Origin: Oscillospiraceae bacterium
GTDB taxonomy: Bacteria > Bacillota > Clostridia > Oscillospirales > Acutalibacteraceae
NCBI GenBank assembly: GCA_902786285.1
Contig: CADABX010000002.1
Location: forward strand, 84,855-148,854
DNA: 64,000 bases
Direction of reading: 5' to 3'
This document shows positions 17,616-26,896 of this stretch, one piece after another (positions within the stretch are counted from its first letter, which is position 1; the number at the start of each line of letters is the position of its first letter). The notes under the pieces were generated by a model. That model saw only the letters and a list, made by a program, of their open reading frames with translations. It had not been told where the DNA came from and did no database searches. A program made the position numbers and the translations under genes.

Positions 17616-20540
17616 ATGCAGTTTGAACCCTATCCGCGCAACTATATTGAAAACCAGCGTTTGCTCGGGGAACACCGTCTGCCGGCGCGGTCGCTGCTGC
17701 TGCCGGCGCAAAAGCGCGGTGTGACAAACAAAAACTTTACCGATTCCGACCGTGTGCAGCTGCTCAGCGGCGACTGGAAGTTTTGCTATCTGCAAGAAGA
17801 CACCGACGCGCCGTTCTTTTTGCCGCAGGAAAACGACGACGGCTGGGACACGCTGCCGGTGCCGTCGATGTGGCAGTTTCACGGCTACGGGAGCTGCTAT
17901 TATCCGAATGTGCGCTACTGTTTCCCGTATGATCCGCCGTATATTCACCGCAGCAACCCGGTCGGACTGTATCGCAAACATTTTACGGCGGCAAAGCACG
18001 CCCGCACGGTCTTGCGCTTTCTCGGCGTGGACAACGCGTATTTCGTCTGGCTCAACGGACAGTACGTCGGCTTTTCCAAGGGCAGCCGCGTGCCGGCGGA
18101 GTTTGACGTAACGGCCGCTTTGCGCGACGGCGACAATCTGCTGGCTGTCAAGGTCTATACGTTTTCAGACGCATCCTATCTTGAAAATCAGGATATGCTG
18201 ATGGCAAGCGGTATTTTCCGCGACGTGCTGCTGATCCATACCGGTGAAACCGCGCTGTGGGACGAGACGATTTTGCCCGCGCGGGAGGGCTTCCGGATCA
18301 AATACCGCTGCACCACAGGCGACGCGTCGGCAGCGATCCGTTTGACGCTTTGCGATGCGAACGGTAACGTATGCGCCGAAAGCGAGCAGCCGGCTGCCGA
18401 GGCGGGCGAAGCGTTTTTGCCGTTGGAACACGCCGTTTTGTGGAACGCGGAGGAGCCGTATCTCTATACGCTGTATACCGAGCTGTTGGAAAACGGCGCC
18501 GTCACAGAGGTGCACACCAAAAAATGCGGCATCGCCAAAAGCGAGATCGACGGATGCCATCTGTTGATGAACGGCACACCCATCACGCTCAAGGGCGTCA
18601 ACCGCCACGAAAACAACGCCCGCTGCGGCCGCGCAATCACCGCTGCGCAGATCGACGCGGAGCTGCGCGATATCAAGGCGCACAACCTCAACGCCATCCG
18701 CGCGTCGCACTACACGAACCATCCGCTGTTTTATGAACTGTGTTCGGAATACGGCATCTATGTGATGGACGAAGCGGACGCCGAAACCCACGGCGCGGAA
18801 TGCACCGGCGATCAGGGTGCGCTCAACAAGGACGAGAGCTGGTTCGACGCGTTCTTTGACCGCGTGTCGCGAATGTATGCGATCAATAAAAACGAAACGT
18901 GCATCAACATCTGGTCGCTCGGCAACGAGTGCGGCGGCGGACAAAACGCCGACAAATGTGTGCAGTGGCTGAAAACGCAGGACGCGCAAAAGCCGATCAA
19001 GGACAACAACGCGCCCGGGGTCGGCGAGGGCTGCTTCAATATGACCGGCTATATGCCGATGCAGACGCTTTGGAATTCCGACCCGGCAAAAGGGCCGCTG
19101 CTGCTGGTGGAATATGCCCACGCCATGGGCAACAGCCCGGGCGGCCTCGAGGATATCTGGAGCTGGATCTATGAACACGAGCACTGCTGCGGCGGCTACG
19201 TCTGGGAATTCAAAAGCCACGGCTTTTACTGCGAAGGCAAAAACGGCCGTCCGCGCTATCTGTACGGCGGCGATTTCCCCGACCGCTACCACTGGTCAAA
19301 CTTTTCGCTCGACGGCTACCACACCAGCGACGGCACACCGAAGCCGTCGTGGGCGGAGCTCGGGGAGGTTTCGGCGCCGGTCTATGTCCGATGGGAGGAG
19401 GACGGCGTTTCGATCAAGAACACCTATGATTTCAAATCGCTCGACGGCGTGACGCTGCGCTGGTCGGTATGCGCCGACGGTGTGCCGGTGCGCACAGGCG
19501 AAGTGTCGATGGACGGCCTTGCCGCGCGGCAGTGGAAAACGCTCGCGCTGCCGCTCGAAACAGACGGCCTGCAGGGGCTGATCACCGCGGACTGTGTCTT
19601 TACGGACGGCACGCGTGTGCTGGCGCATAAGCAGACGATTCTCGCGGATCTGCCGCGGGAAAAGCCGACGCCGCCGCCCTTTGCCCATACCGTCAGCGAG
19701 ACCGTAAACGCCGTCACCGTGCAGGGCGAAGATTTTGCAGTGACGATTCACAAAGGACTGCTCTCCAAAATGGAGAAGGGCGGCAAAACGCTGCTCGACA
19801 CGCCCGTGCGTCTTTGCTGCCACCGGGCGGCGACCGACAACGACGGCGCGATCTTCCCGCCGAACCACAAAGCCGAGTGGCACGAAAAGCTGGTGCATAC
19901 CATGCGCTTCGGCTGCCACCGCGTCACAGTCAGCGACGCGCCCGACGCCGTGACCGTGACAGCTGTTGGCAAATTCCTGCCATACAGCCATTTCTGGGGC
20001 TTCGATACGACACTCGTCTATCGGATCACCGCGGGCGGACAGGTGGAGATCACAGCCGATCTGCAGCCCTACGGCGACGGGCAGCCAGACGTGCTGGGGC
20101 GCGTCGGCATGGTGCTCACGCTCGACGGCAGCTTTTCCCGGTGCCGCTGGCTGGGCCGCGGTCCGGACGAAAACTATGCCGACTGCAAGGCGCATACACC
20201 GGTCGGCGTCTATGAAGCGGACGTCGAAAAGATGCATTTTTGCTACGATGTGCCGCAGGAGACCGGCAACCACGAGGACTGCCGGCGTGTGGCCGTGTCC
20301 GGCAAAAACGGCACGCTGACCGCCAAAGGTGCGTTTTCGTTTTCGTTCCACAACTTCACGCTCAAAAACCTGACCGAAGCGCGCCATTGCGACGAGCTGG
20401 AGACGAGCGAACAACACTATCTTTACATCGACCACCGCCAGCGCGGCCTCGGCTCGCATTCCTGCGGCCCGGAGCCGGAGCAGCCATACGAACTGCCGTT
20501 TGGTAGTTTTCATTGGACGTTTGTCCTGCAGGCGGAATGA
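17616..20540 (+). CDS. lacZ: Beta-galactosidase (GH2, LacZ type)
   Basis: A 974-residue cytosolic enzyme with the five LacZ domains: sugar-binding jelly-roll (NAYFVWLNGQYVGFSKGSRVPAEFDVT), two Ig-like domains, the TIM barrel and the C-terminal beta-sandwich (bgal small chain) from about residue 700. Active-site Glu candidates are Glu438 in WSLGNECGGG (usually WSLGNESG, so the Ser is replaced by Cys) and Glu499 in LLVEYAHAMGNS. The metal and substrate segment GVNRHENN is intact. The start at 17616 follows AAAGGAG; a 15-codon upstream extension crosses a small hairpin (GGAGC/GCTCC) and is rejected. It hydrolyses terminal beta-galactose. Confidence 0.92.
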   Translation: MQFEPYPRNYIENQRLLGEHRLPARSLLLPAQKRGVTNKNFTDSDRVQLLSGDWKFCYLQEDTDAPFFLPQENDDGWDTLPVPSMWQFHGYGSCYYPNVRYCFPYDPPYIHRSNPVGLYRKHFTAAKHARTVLRFLGVDNAYFVWLNGQYVGFSKGSRVPAEFDVTAALRDGDNLLAVKVYTFSDASYLENQDMLMASGIFRDVLLIHTGETALWDETILPAREGFRIKYRCTTGDASAAIRLTLCDANGNVCAESEQPAAEAGEAFLPLEHAVLWNAEEPYLYTLYTELLENGAVTEVHTKKCGIAKSEIDGCHLLMNGTPITLKGVNRHENNARCGRAITAAQIDAELRDIKAHNLNAIRASHYTNHPLFYELCSEYGIYVMDEADAETHGAECTGDQGALNKDESWFDAFFDRVSRMYAINKNETCINIWSLGNECGGGQNADKCVQWLKTQDAQKPIKDNNAPGVGEGCFNMTGYMPMQTLWNSDPAKGPLLLVEYAHAMGNSPGGLEDIWSWIYEHEHCCGGYVWEFKSHGFYCEGKNGRPRYLYGGDFPDRYHWSNFSLDGYHTSDGTPKPSWAELGEVSAPVYVRWEEDGVSIKNTYDFKSLDGVTLRWSVCADGVPVRTGEVSMDGLAARQWKTLALPLETDGLQGLITADCVFTDGTRVLAHKQTILADLPREKPTPPPFAHTVSETVNAVTVQGEDFAVTIHKGLLSKMEKGGKTLLDTPVRLCCHRAATDNDGAIFPPNHKAEWHEKLVHTMRFGCHRVTVSDAPDAVTVTAVGKFLPYSHFWGFDTTLVYRITAGGQVEITADLQPYGDGQPDVLGRVGMVLTLDGSFSRCRWLGRGPDENYADCKAHTPVGVYEADVEKMHFCYDVPQETGNHEDCRRVAVSGKNGTLTAKGAFSFSFHNFTLKNLTEARHCDELETSEQHYLYIDHRQRGLGSHSCGPEPEQPYELPFGSFHWTFVLQAE

Positions 20541-20554
20541 CAGCAAAGAAAAAG

Positions 20555-20587
20555 GCATCTGCTGAAAAGCAGGTGCCTTCGTTTTTA
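20555..20587. terminator. Bidirectional terminator between convergent genes
   Basis: A 10-bp stem GGCATCTGCT/AGCAGGTGCC capped by a GAAA tetraloop, with a T-rich tail on the plus strand and an A-rich flank giving a T-run on the minus strand. Confidence 0.85.
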
Positions 20588-20609
20588 TATGCAGTGCGCT
20601 TTCGCTGCG

Positions 20610-22079
20610 TCACTCCGCCCGGAAACAGCGCAGCCCGGTGCCTTGTCCGTAATGCGTGCCGTCGCGGTCAAACAGGACGGTCCAATTTTCTTCGGTGATC
20701 CCGGTCACCATAAAATAATCCCAGTTTCGGGGAATGATCGGATCCGCCGACAACACGCCGTTTTCAAACCGGATGCCGAGCAACCCGGACAGCACAAGGT
20801 CGCAGAATGTGGAGTGGTTGTAATCCTTGCCCCGTTCGCGGATGCCGCTCTTCTGTTCATATGCAAGGCGGATCAATTCGTCGCGGCATTGCCAGCGGCC
20901 GGTGAACGGATCCATATTCTCGTCGATCCAGCAGCGCGTTTGGCCTGCCGCGTTTGTGATGCGGTGAGACAGCGCATATTGGCGCAGCAACTGATAATAC
21001 GCGTCTTTGGAAACGGGCGAATCTGCGCCGCGGTCGCGGATCAGGTTGGCCGTCGCTGTCAGCGTCTGTGCGGTGGCAAACGGCCAGACGTAACCGTTCC
21101 ACAGGCAGCAGTGCTCGTTCTCAAACAAAAACCGCGGGTGGCGCTGCTCGGCCGTTGTCAGCCCGAAGGGCGCCGCAAAGCCGTTTGGATCGGTCAATTG
21201 CAAAAACGCGTCGTCCTTGTCGCTGTTGGCAAGATGGAAATACCAGGGAAGATATCCGATCTGCTCGCGCACGGTATGGTCTTTTGGCACAGGCGGTCGC
21301 GTTTTCCAATCGGCGGGATCGTCGCTTTCGCAGGGAATCGTGCGGTAAAAATCGCCGTCCCACAGCAGACAGTTCATCCGTTCCAAAATCCGTTCGCCGC
21401 GTGCCCGGTATTCGCACGCCAGCGCATCGTCGCCGACTTCGGCCGCCATACGGGAAATCGCAAACGCGTCGCCGCACAGATAGCTGTTGAGCGTCGGACG
21501 GATGCCGGAGCCGCTGATGGAAAACTCCATGCCGTCATAATTGTCGTTCGACCAGTACAGACCGCACGGGCGCAGGCTGATTTCCTCCCGCTGCCGGAAC
21601 AATCGGTCCAGCTTCGGAAGCGCCTCTTTCATACGTTCTACATCGGGATGAAGCTTAAAATAGCCCTCCACAGCGGACGCGAACCACATACTGTATCGCA
21701 TTGCGTCGCCGTGTCCGTCCAGCCAAAAGCAGATATATTCCCAAAGCCGCCGGGGCGCATCGGCCAGCCAGCGCGCTTCGGTCAGATGGTGACCCACAGG
21801 GCAGTTGATCGTGTTAAACGGCCCGGCCCAGCCGACCGGCGGCAAAAACTCCGTCATCACGTGCCCGTGCGGGGTCTGTTTCCAATGCTTGCGCAGCGTC
21901 CACCAGCGGAAATAATAGGTCGTTTCCAGCTCCTTGTCCGGACAGTCCAGCAGCGGTGCGTTTTGCGCCAGATAGGCAAAGGCGTCCGCGTTCGGTATCT
22001 CCTGCTGATAGAGCTCTTCGTCGCCGGCGTTGAACGCCTCCACATAGGCGCGAAGCTTTTCTTTCAGATCGACAGTCAT
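20610..22079 (-). CDS. MGH1/GH63-like (alpha/alpha)6-barrel glycosidase
   Basis: A 489-residue protein with the pattern of trehalase/GH63-type (alpha/alpha)6 barrels: WWTLRKHWKQTPHGHVMTEF, then GLYWSNDNYDGMEFSISG, RPTLNSYLCGDAFAISRMA, WNGYVWPFATAQTL and DYNHSTFCDLVLSGLLGI. These enzymes hydrolyse alpha-glucosides or other terminal sugars with inversion; the substrate is not clear here. No signal peptide. Two in-frame ATGs are close together. The second (22079) is preferred because AAAGGAG lies 7 bases before it but only 1 base before the first. It is the second gene of a two-gene minus-strand unit with the beta-propeller glycosidase (12-base gap). Confidence 0.8.
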   Translation of the reverse strand: MTVDLKEKLRAYVEAFNAGDEELYQQEIPNADAFAYLAQNAPLLDCPDKELETTYYFRWWTLRKHWKQTPHGHVMTEFLPPVGWAGPFNTINCPVGHHLTEARWLADAPRRLWEYICFWLDGHGDAMRYSMWFASAVEGYFKLHPDVERMKEALPKLDRLFRQREEISLRPCGLYWSNDNYDGMEFSISGSGIRPTLNSYLCGDAFAISRMAAEVGDDALACEYRARGERILERMNCLLWDGDFYRTIPCESDDPADWKTRPPVPKDHTVREQIGYLPWYFHLANSDKDDAFLQLTDPNGFAAPFGLTTAEQRHPRFLFENEHCCLWNGYVWPFATAQTLTATANLIRDRGADSPVSKDAYYQLLRQYALSHRITNAAGQTRCWIDENMDPFTGRWQCRDELIRLAYEQKSGIRERGKDYNHSTFCDLVLSGLLGIRFENGVLSADPIIPRNWDYFMVTGITEENWTVLFDRDGTHYGQGTGLRCFRAE

Positions 22080-22091
22080 GGGCATGCTCCT

Positions 22092-22979
22092 TTATTCAAA
22101 GTCGTCTTTTGTGAAATCACCGTGTTTTTCCGCCATGCCGATATATTCCATACCGCCCGCGCGGCCGTTGTACCAGATGCGCCAACGATCCTTCGCTTTG
22201 TCATAGAGCGCGGAGGGCTTATAGCAGGCGTCCGCGTCCCAGGCGTCGGCGGTCGGCGCAATCAAAGGGTTGTACTTGCAGCGGTGGAAATCCGTGACGC
22301 CGTCTGCGGAATACGCCGCACAGATACAGGCAGTATGGATATCCCGGTAGCCGATATAAAACAGGAGATAGCCGAGATCCGGATGCGGCAGTACCTGACA
22401 GCCGCCGATCCGGTTCTGCTCATATTCCTTCGCCGGATTTTTTTCCAGAATCGGATTCAACGGCGATTTTTCCCAATGGATCCCGTCGGCACTTTCCGCA
22501 TAGCAAAGCACATTCGGCTCATAGGTTTCGCCGGCGCTGTACCACATCCGGTAACGGCCGTTTTCAAAAAGGACGCAGGGATTCATCACGGACGCGCCCT
22601 CGAAGCCGGCTTCCGGAGACAGCACCGGTGCGTCGGAAACGCGGTGAAACGTTTGTCCGTCCCGGCTTTCGGCAACGCCGATATAGCTGTTGCCGTGCGC
22701 CTGACCGGTGTACCACATTTTGTAGGTGTCACCGATTTTCAACACGCAGTTGCGGTTGACCCAATCCTCCCAGCCGGAGGCTGTGTCGGGTGTGAGCGTG
22801 GGAACCGGGTCTGTCCAGCGGACGCCGTCTTCGGAAAAGGAGACGGACAGCGCATTGTCTTTTCTGGTGGAAAGGTCCATACGCAACCGGCCGTCCGGCA
22901 GCGCCGTCAGATAGACATCAAACAGCGTGCCGAGCGCCGGATTGCCGAAGATCGGATTGTTTGGATACTTTTGAAACAT
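22092..22979 (-). CDS. Five-bladed beta-propeller glycosidase-like protein (GH43/GH32/GH130 clan type)
   Basis: A 295-residue protein made of repeated propeller blades: KMWYTGQAHGNSYIGVAESRDG, RMWYSAGETYEPNVLCYAESADG and RIWYNGRAGGMEYIGMAE, each with a W-Y-(T/S/N) strand followed by a D-G turn. This blade pattern is shared by GH32/43/68/130 proteins. The family cannot be fixed without a profile search. The protein is cytosolic and is co-transcribed with the (alpha/alpha)6 enzyme, so both probably act on the same imported oligosaccharide. AAAGGAG precedes the ATG at good spacing. Confidence 0.78.
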   Translation of the reverse strand: MFQKYPNNPIFGNPALGTLFDVYLTALPDGRLRMDLSTRKDNALSVSFSEDGVRWTDPVPTLTPDTASGWEDWVNRNCVLKIGDTYKMWYTGQAHGNSYIGVAESRDGQTFHRVSDAPVLSPEAGFEGASVMNPCVLFENGRYRMWYSAGETYEPNVLCYAESADGIHWEKSPLNPILEKNPAKEYEQNRIGGCQVLPHPDLGYLLFYIGYRDIHTACICAAYSADGVTDFHRCKYNPLIAPTADAWDADACYKPSALYDKAKDRWRIWYNGRAGGMEYIGMAEKHGDFTKDDFE

Positions 22980-23012
22980 AGAAAGCTCCTTTCAAAATCA
23001 GGATGTATCTAA

Positions 23013-23041
23013 ATGGTAACATATCCTGTGATCACTTTCAA
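23013..23041 (-). promoter_or_regulatory. Sigma-A promoter of the two-glycosidase unit
   Basis: Minus strand: TTGAAA, 17 bp, TACCAT, about 33 bases before the start. Confidence 0.55.
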
Positions 23042-23065
23042 GACGCATGAGAAAAATTGGTTGGT

Positions 23066-23378
23066 TTATTGTCCGTACACCCAGTTGAGTCTGCCGTAGG
23101 GTGCGCTGTCTCCGTGGGTATAGTAATTGTAGAGATCCGCAGGGTCGCAGTTGTCTGCCCATTTAAACCGGAATCCGCCGTTTTCGCCGAGCCCCGGCAG
23201 CGTCTTTTGGACGCTGAGCATGAGCTTGTTGCCTTCAAAGCGGATCTTTGCCTTTCCGACGGTTTGATAGCCGTCCTTTGTGATCTGCTCCACCGTTGCG
23301 AACCCGTCCGCGGGCAAGCGGCGGTTGATGATATCCGCTTTTCCGTACGAATGGAGCACGGGGTGGAATTTATCGCCA
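23066..23378 (-). pseudogene. 3' remnant of a gene encoding a C-terminal beta-sandwich domain
   Basis: About 100 residues ending at a normal stop look like a genuine protein C-terminus (ADIINRRLPADGFATVEQITKDG, then FRFKWADNCDPADLYNYYTHGD…GRLNWVYG), of the type found at the end of secreted or carbohydrate-active proteins. There is no ribosome site or sensible N-terminus. The frame runs into a remnant on the opposite strand at about 23.36 kb, so the 5' part was lost in a rearrangement. Confidence 0.55.
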
Positions 23379-23762
23379 TCGACAACGGCTATCACAAAAT
23401 CGAACAGTGGCAGCTCGACCGGCTGAAGGCGGAGATTGCCAAAGGCTATCCGATGATTCTTTGCCTACACGCGCCGCTCTACGCCCCGGACATCTATGAT
23501 TATACCGCCGAGGTATTCGGCAAACCGATGTGGATGATGAGCGTGCCGGATGCGTTGATGGATAAAAGCGATGAGGGCGATTATCTTGCGCAAAAGGAGG
23601 ACGCCGTGACCCACGAAGCGTATGGAACTGATCACCCATTGCGACGCCATCAAGGCGATTCTTGCCGGCCACATACACTACGATTATGTTTCCCAGGTGA
23701 CACCGACCCTCAAGCAGTATGTTGTCAATACCGAATCGTGCAACATCGTGACCGTGCGGTAA
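23351..23762 (+). pseudogene. Metallophosphoesterase remnant with frameshift
   Basis: The plus strand encodes the C-terminal half of a calcineurin-like phosphoesterase: GVEFIAIDNGYHKIE, ILCLHAPLYAPDIYDY and QKEDAVTHEAY. The frame then breaks near 23623, and an adjacent frame continues with ELITHCDAIKAILAGHIHYDY to a TAA at 23760. Deleting one G in 'tatgga' restores the reading frame. The catalytic N-terminal half is missing. The GHxH metal motif (AGHIH) survives only in the shifted part, so the gene is dead. Confidence 0.75.
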
Positions 23763-23775
23763 ATTGGAAAAAGAA

Positions 23776-23814
23776 AGCACTGCGTTCCCCGTTTGAGGGC
23801 GCAGCGCTTTTTTG
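23776..23814. terminator. Intrinsic terminator
   Basis: A 9-bp stem AGCACTGCG/CGCAGCGCT with one mismatch, a T-run on the right and an A-rich flank on the left. It serves the beta-propeller gene on the minus strand and is also oriented for the dead plus-strand gene. The next 170 bases up to 23985 hold nothing I can identify. Confidence 0.6.
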
Positions 23815-23985
23815 TTTTGGTCATCAGACGGGATGGGTTTTCCGTCCGGGAACACCCCGAAACACCTGTTCATTCCCCTCAAAGCATCGCCAGCGCTTTT
23901 CGCTTGCAAAATGCAGCGCTCGCGTTATGCTGCAAGCAGGCAACAGCTTCGCTGTATGTCATTTTGTGCTGCCGCCTCACAACAA

Positions 23986-24834
23986 TCAGTTTGTGGGGCG
24001 ATAGCTTGTGATGCGCACTTTGGCGCCGACGTCGATGATGTGGAACAAAGAGCCGTCTGCCTGCGGACAGATCGCAATGCCTTCTCCCTCGGCGTCGAGC
24101 CTGCCGGTGCAGCGGACAAAAACCGTCTCCACGTGCCCGGTCCGCAGATCGACGGCATGCATCGTTTTTTCCCGGAAACCGGAATTGGTCACAATATAGA
24201 GCGTATCGTTATAGATTTCTCCGCCCTGCACCTTGAAAAGCGTTTCGTCGATCTGCAGCGCGCCGAGATAGGAGTAGTCCCGCAGATCCAGCATACGGAT
24301 TTCGTCCACGTTGTTTGACTGTGAATAATACAGCACGTCGTCTTTGATCGCACACCACGGAATGCGTCCGTTTCCCCGTCCCGCGTCGGGCAGCGTGTGA
24401 AAATCCAGCGCCTCCAGCGTGTCGGGGTCGTACACGATCACGCCAGGGTGCCGGAAGCCGAAGTCCTCGAGCGCAAGATAGAGCCTGCCTTCATACAGGC
24501 AGCCGTCGCCGAGATGCGCATAGCCCTTTCGCATCAGATCCGTCGGCAGACACATCTCGCGCCGCCCGATGATTTCGCCGGATTGAATATCGATTTTTGT
24601 GATCGCGTTGTAGTTCAAAAACTTGACGGCGCCGACGCCGTAAAAGGTCTTGCCGTCCGTTGCAAGCCCCTGACAAAAGCTCACGCCGTCGGCATAGCTG
24701 AACTCCAGCGTGCGGGCAATCTCCATGTTTCCCGCGCTGACAGACGGTTCTCCCGAAACGAGCCCGCCGATCCAGGCAATCAGCGCAAACAAAACACAGG
24801 AGCCTCTGCGAATAAAAGCTGCCATCTTTTCCAT
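23986..24834 (-). CDS. Secreted or membrane-anchored beta-propeller protein
   Basis: A 282-residue protein with an N-terminal hydrophobic segment (residues about 9-28, signal or anchor) and a repeat-built domain: GLATDGKTFYGVGAVKFLNYNAITKIDIQSG, HLGDGCLYEGRLYLALEDFG, VIVYDPDTLEAL, IYNDTLYIVTNSGFREKTMHAVDLRTG. Each repeat pairs an aromatic strand with a 'DxxTG/SG' turn, as in six- or seven-bladed propellers such as YncE/SMP-30-like proteins. No catalytic residues can be assigned. It lies 43 bases downstream of the PI-PLC-like gene, so the two exported proteins probably work together. AAAGGA lies about 10 bases before the ATG. Confidence 0.7.
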   Translation of the reverse strand: MEKMAAFIRRGSCVLFALIAWIGGLVSGEPSVSAGNMEIARTLEFSYADGVSFCQGLATDGKTFYGVGAVKFLNYNAITKIDIQSGEIIGRREMCLPTDLMRKGYAHLGDGCLYEGRLYLALEDFGFRHPGVIVYDPDTLEALDFHTLPDAGRGNGRIPWCAIKDDVLYYSQSNNVDEIRMLDLRDYSYLGALQIDETLFKVQGGEIYNDTLYIVTNSGFREKTMHAVDLRTGHVETVFVRCTGRLDAEGEGIAICPQADGSLFHIIDVGAKVRITSYRPTN

Positions 24835-24877
24835 CTATCAAACGTCCTTTCCTTTATTGCCCTGACGTCTGCTGTAA

Positions 24878-26065
24878 TCAATCAAAGACAAAATAATTCG
24901 TCTGCCATATGGCGCGGCAGGCTTCTTCGGTCATGAAATCTCCCATGATCCAGCCGTAATAGCGCCCCTTTTGCAATCGGTTCTGCGCGTAAAGACAACC
25001 GTTTACCCGCATTGCAATGTCATACGGACTTTGCAGGGGAACGAAGCTCGCGTTGGTTTTCAGGACATTGGCACAGGACAGGTGCTGCTCAGGATCCTTG
25101 CTGATTTGCGTTGAAAACTTTTGAAGAAAGCGCGCCGCAAGCAGCGTTTTCAGATGTGCCGGCACGCTCCAGTGGTTTTCATAACGGAAGGTCATGCCCA
25201 TATATTCGGTGGTTCCCGCTTTGTTTTTGGCGTCCAGCATATCTCCCGCCTGCAGCTCTTCGTAAAATGGCGTCATGAGAATGATCTTTCCGCGCACCTG
25301 CGAGAGCGCAGGCATTTTTGTATAGACGCCGTTTCCGTTTTCGGTATACAGATACGCCTGCCGGGTTGCGGGATTGATCTCTGATTTCAGGCTTTGGATC
25401 TGCGCGTCGAAAAGCTGTAAAAACGATGCCGTGTCGCCGTTTTCCTTTTTCGCGGTAACAATCACCGTTTCGCTCGGATGGTCTTTTAAAAAGTCCTTGA
25501 TCTGTGCAAAAGCACGCGCACAGGTGAGGGGTACGGTACATGCTTCGTCTTCATACGCGTAAAACTCCGTGTCCAGCGGCGGCAGCGAGCGGTTGCAGCG
25601 CTTTGCCAGAAGCAGCACCGGATTGAGACGGCGCAAAAAACGGACAACCGCGTTCACCGCTGCAATTTTGTCGTTGTTGCCGTGGCAAAGCAGCAGTTCT
25701 CCCTGCTTCGGCGAAAAGCGCAGATCCAGATAGCGAACGCCAGCATGGAGCTGTTCGGGCAGGGTGAGCGACTGCGTTATTGCAAATTTTTCCACATGAA
25801 ACGCCGGGAGCCCAAAGAGCTTTACCGTATTGTCCGTTGCGTTTTTGCAATAGGCGGTTGCGCTGTCGTGTGTGCCGGGGAGATTGATCTCGGAAATATA
25901 CCGGCTGTCCGGGATGCCCGCCATCCAGTTTTGGCCGTTCAGACTGTCTGCGCCGACAGCGCCGGCAGCGTCGTTCGCCGCATAAGCGCCGCCGAAGGAC
26001 AAGGCGCTTATCAATAACACTGTGATCCATCCCAGGGAACATATGCTTTTCAAAAACTGTTTCAT
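24878..26065 (-). CDS. Secreted phosphatidylinositol-specific phospholipase C-like enzyme
   Basis: A 395-residue protein with a signal peptide (cleavage predicted after AYA, near residue 29) and a PI-PLC X domain. The first catalytic motif is LPGTHDSATAY (His66, Asp67); Arg111 and Asp114 follow in GVRYLDLRF; the second His is in LLLCHGN (His128). VIVTAKKENGD and a late AYLYTENG strand continue the barrel. Bacterial members cleave phosphatidylinositol or GPI anchors to cyclic inositol phosphate. The inositol-degradation operon elsewhere in the window makes released inositol a plausible nutrient, though this link is inference. The second of two adjacent ATGs (26065) has the better spacing to AAAGAGG. 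Confidence 0.85.
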   Translation of the reverse strand: MKQFLKSICSLGWITVLLISALSFGGAYAANDAAGAVGADSLNGQNWMAGIPDSRYISEINLPGTHDSATAYCKNATDNTVKLFGLPAFHVEKFAITQSLTLPEQLHAGVRYLDLRFSPKQGELLLCHGNNDKIAAVNAVVRFLRRLNPVLLLAKRCNRSLPPLDTEFYAYEDEACTVPLTCARAFAQIKDFLKDHPSETVIVTAKKENGDTASFLQLFDAQIQSLKSEINPATRQAYLYTENGNGVYTKMPALSQVRGKIILMTPFYEELQAGDMLDAKNKAGTTEYMGMTFRYENHWSVPAHLKTLLAARFLQKFSTQISKDPEQHLSCANVLKTNASFVPLQSPYDIAMRVNGCLYAQNRLQKGRYYGWIMGDFMTEEACRAIWQTNYFVFD

Positions 26066-26160
26066 CATATCCTCTTTCACATTTTTTTTGCTTCCCCGGC
26101 GAAGGTCCACAGGACATATGCAAAGCCGCAGTCCGTTACGGAGAAGCCTTTATGCTGTTT

Positions 26161-26189
26161 ATTATACATCAAACAGAAGACTTTTGCAA
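26161..26189 (-). promoter_or_regulatory. Sigma-A promoter of the PI-PLC operon
   Basis: Minus strand: TTGCAA, 17 bp, TATAAT. The leader to the ATG is about 95 bases. Confidence 0.65.
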
Positions 26190-26222
26190 GCCAAAGTCAG
26201 GCAACTCTATGCAGTCGCCCGG

Positions 26223-26882
26223 TCAAGCTTCCGTTTTGCACTGTGCTTTCCATCTGCGGCACACCGGCACGCAGGTGACTGCGTAGCCGAGCAATACGCC
26301 GAGCATGTTGAGCAGATAATCGTCAATATCCGCCGCGCGGCCGATGAAATACTGTACGACCTCGACAAACACAATCAGTACGCTGCCCCACAAAAACACC
26401 CGTTTCCATCTGTCCGCCTTCGGCGCCGCAAACGGCAGCAAAACGCCGAACGGCACGAGGATGAGCGCGTTGCCCAGCAGGTTGACCACCCGGATCGCAA
26501 GATTGAAGCTTTGCGCCGCCGCGCCGGAAAGATAGGACCGGATCGTACGAAACGGCACAAGGTTGCAGCGAAACAGCGGATCAAACGTCTGAAACCAGTG
26601 CAGGCCGTCTTTGCCGAGCGTGAGCGTGCCGCGAAACGGAAACAGCAGACTGAGCGTCAGCCCGCCGTTGTTGTAGTTGTACAGTTGAATCTCCGGAAAG
26701 ATCGTCTGCGACAAAAAGCCGACCGTATAGCATACCAGCAGCGCCAGACACACTTCGCGCAAAACGCTGACGGGCGTCTTCTTGCGTTTGAGATACCAAA
26801 GCCGCCCCGGCAGATAGCAAAGCAGCGCCGCCAGACACCACGCGGCAATGGCGATGAGATAGTTTCGGATCACTTTGTCCAT
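26223..26882 (-). CDS. VanZ family membrane protein
   Basis: A 219-residue membrane protein with about five helices and the VanZ core: NLVPFRTIRSYLSG, NLLGNALILVPFGVLLPF, VFVEVVQYFIGRAADIDDYLLNMLGVLLGY. The NxxPF…GN…PFG…E..Q…GR..DxDD..xN signature is complete. VanZ proteins are linked to low-level glycopeptide or lipoglycopeptide resistance, but most members have no known function. The ribosome site AAAGGAG touches the ATG directly, which is too close, so the GTG at codon 4 (26873), 9 bases from the site, is a credible alternative start. Confidence 0.82.
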   Translation of the reverse strand: MDKVIRNYLIAIAAWCLAALLCYLPGRLWYLKRKKTPVSVLREVCLALLVCYTVGFLSQTIFPEIQLYNYNNGGLTLSLLFPFRGTLTLGKDGLHWFQTFDPLFRCNLVPFRTIRSYLSGAAAQSFNLAIRVVNLLGNALILVPFGVLLPFAAPKADRWKRVFLWGSVLIVFVEVVQYFIGRAADIDDYLLNMLGVLLGYAVTCVPVCRRWKAQCKTEA

Positions 26883-26896
26883 CTCCTTTCGCGTCG

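Noticed and set aside
20589..23012. An 807-codon plus-strand open frame across two minus-strand glycosidase-like genes
   Set aside because: The minus-strand products have clear glycosidase motifs, ribosome sites and a promoter. The plus-strand translation is compositionally odd and covers two genes and the terminator.
23820..23985. A small gene between the phosphoesterase remnant and the beta-propeller gene
   Set aside because: The only open frames are short, Cys-rich and without ribosome sites. They look like chance frames.
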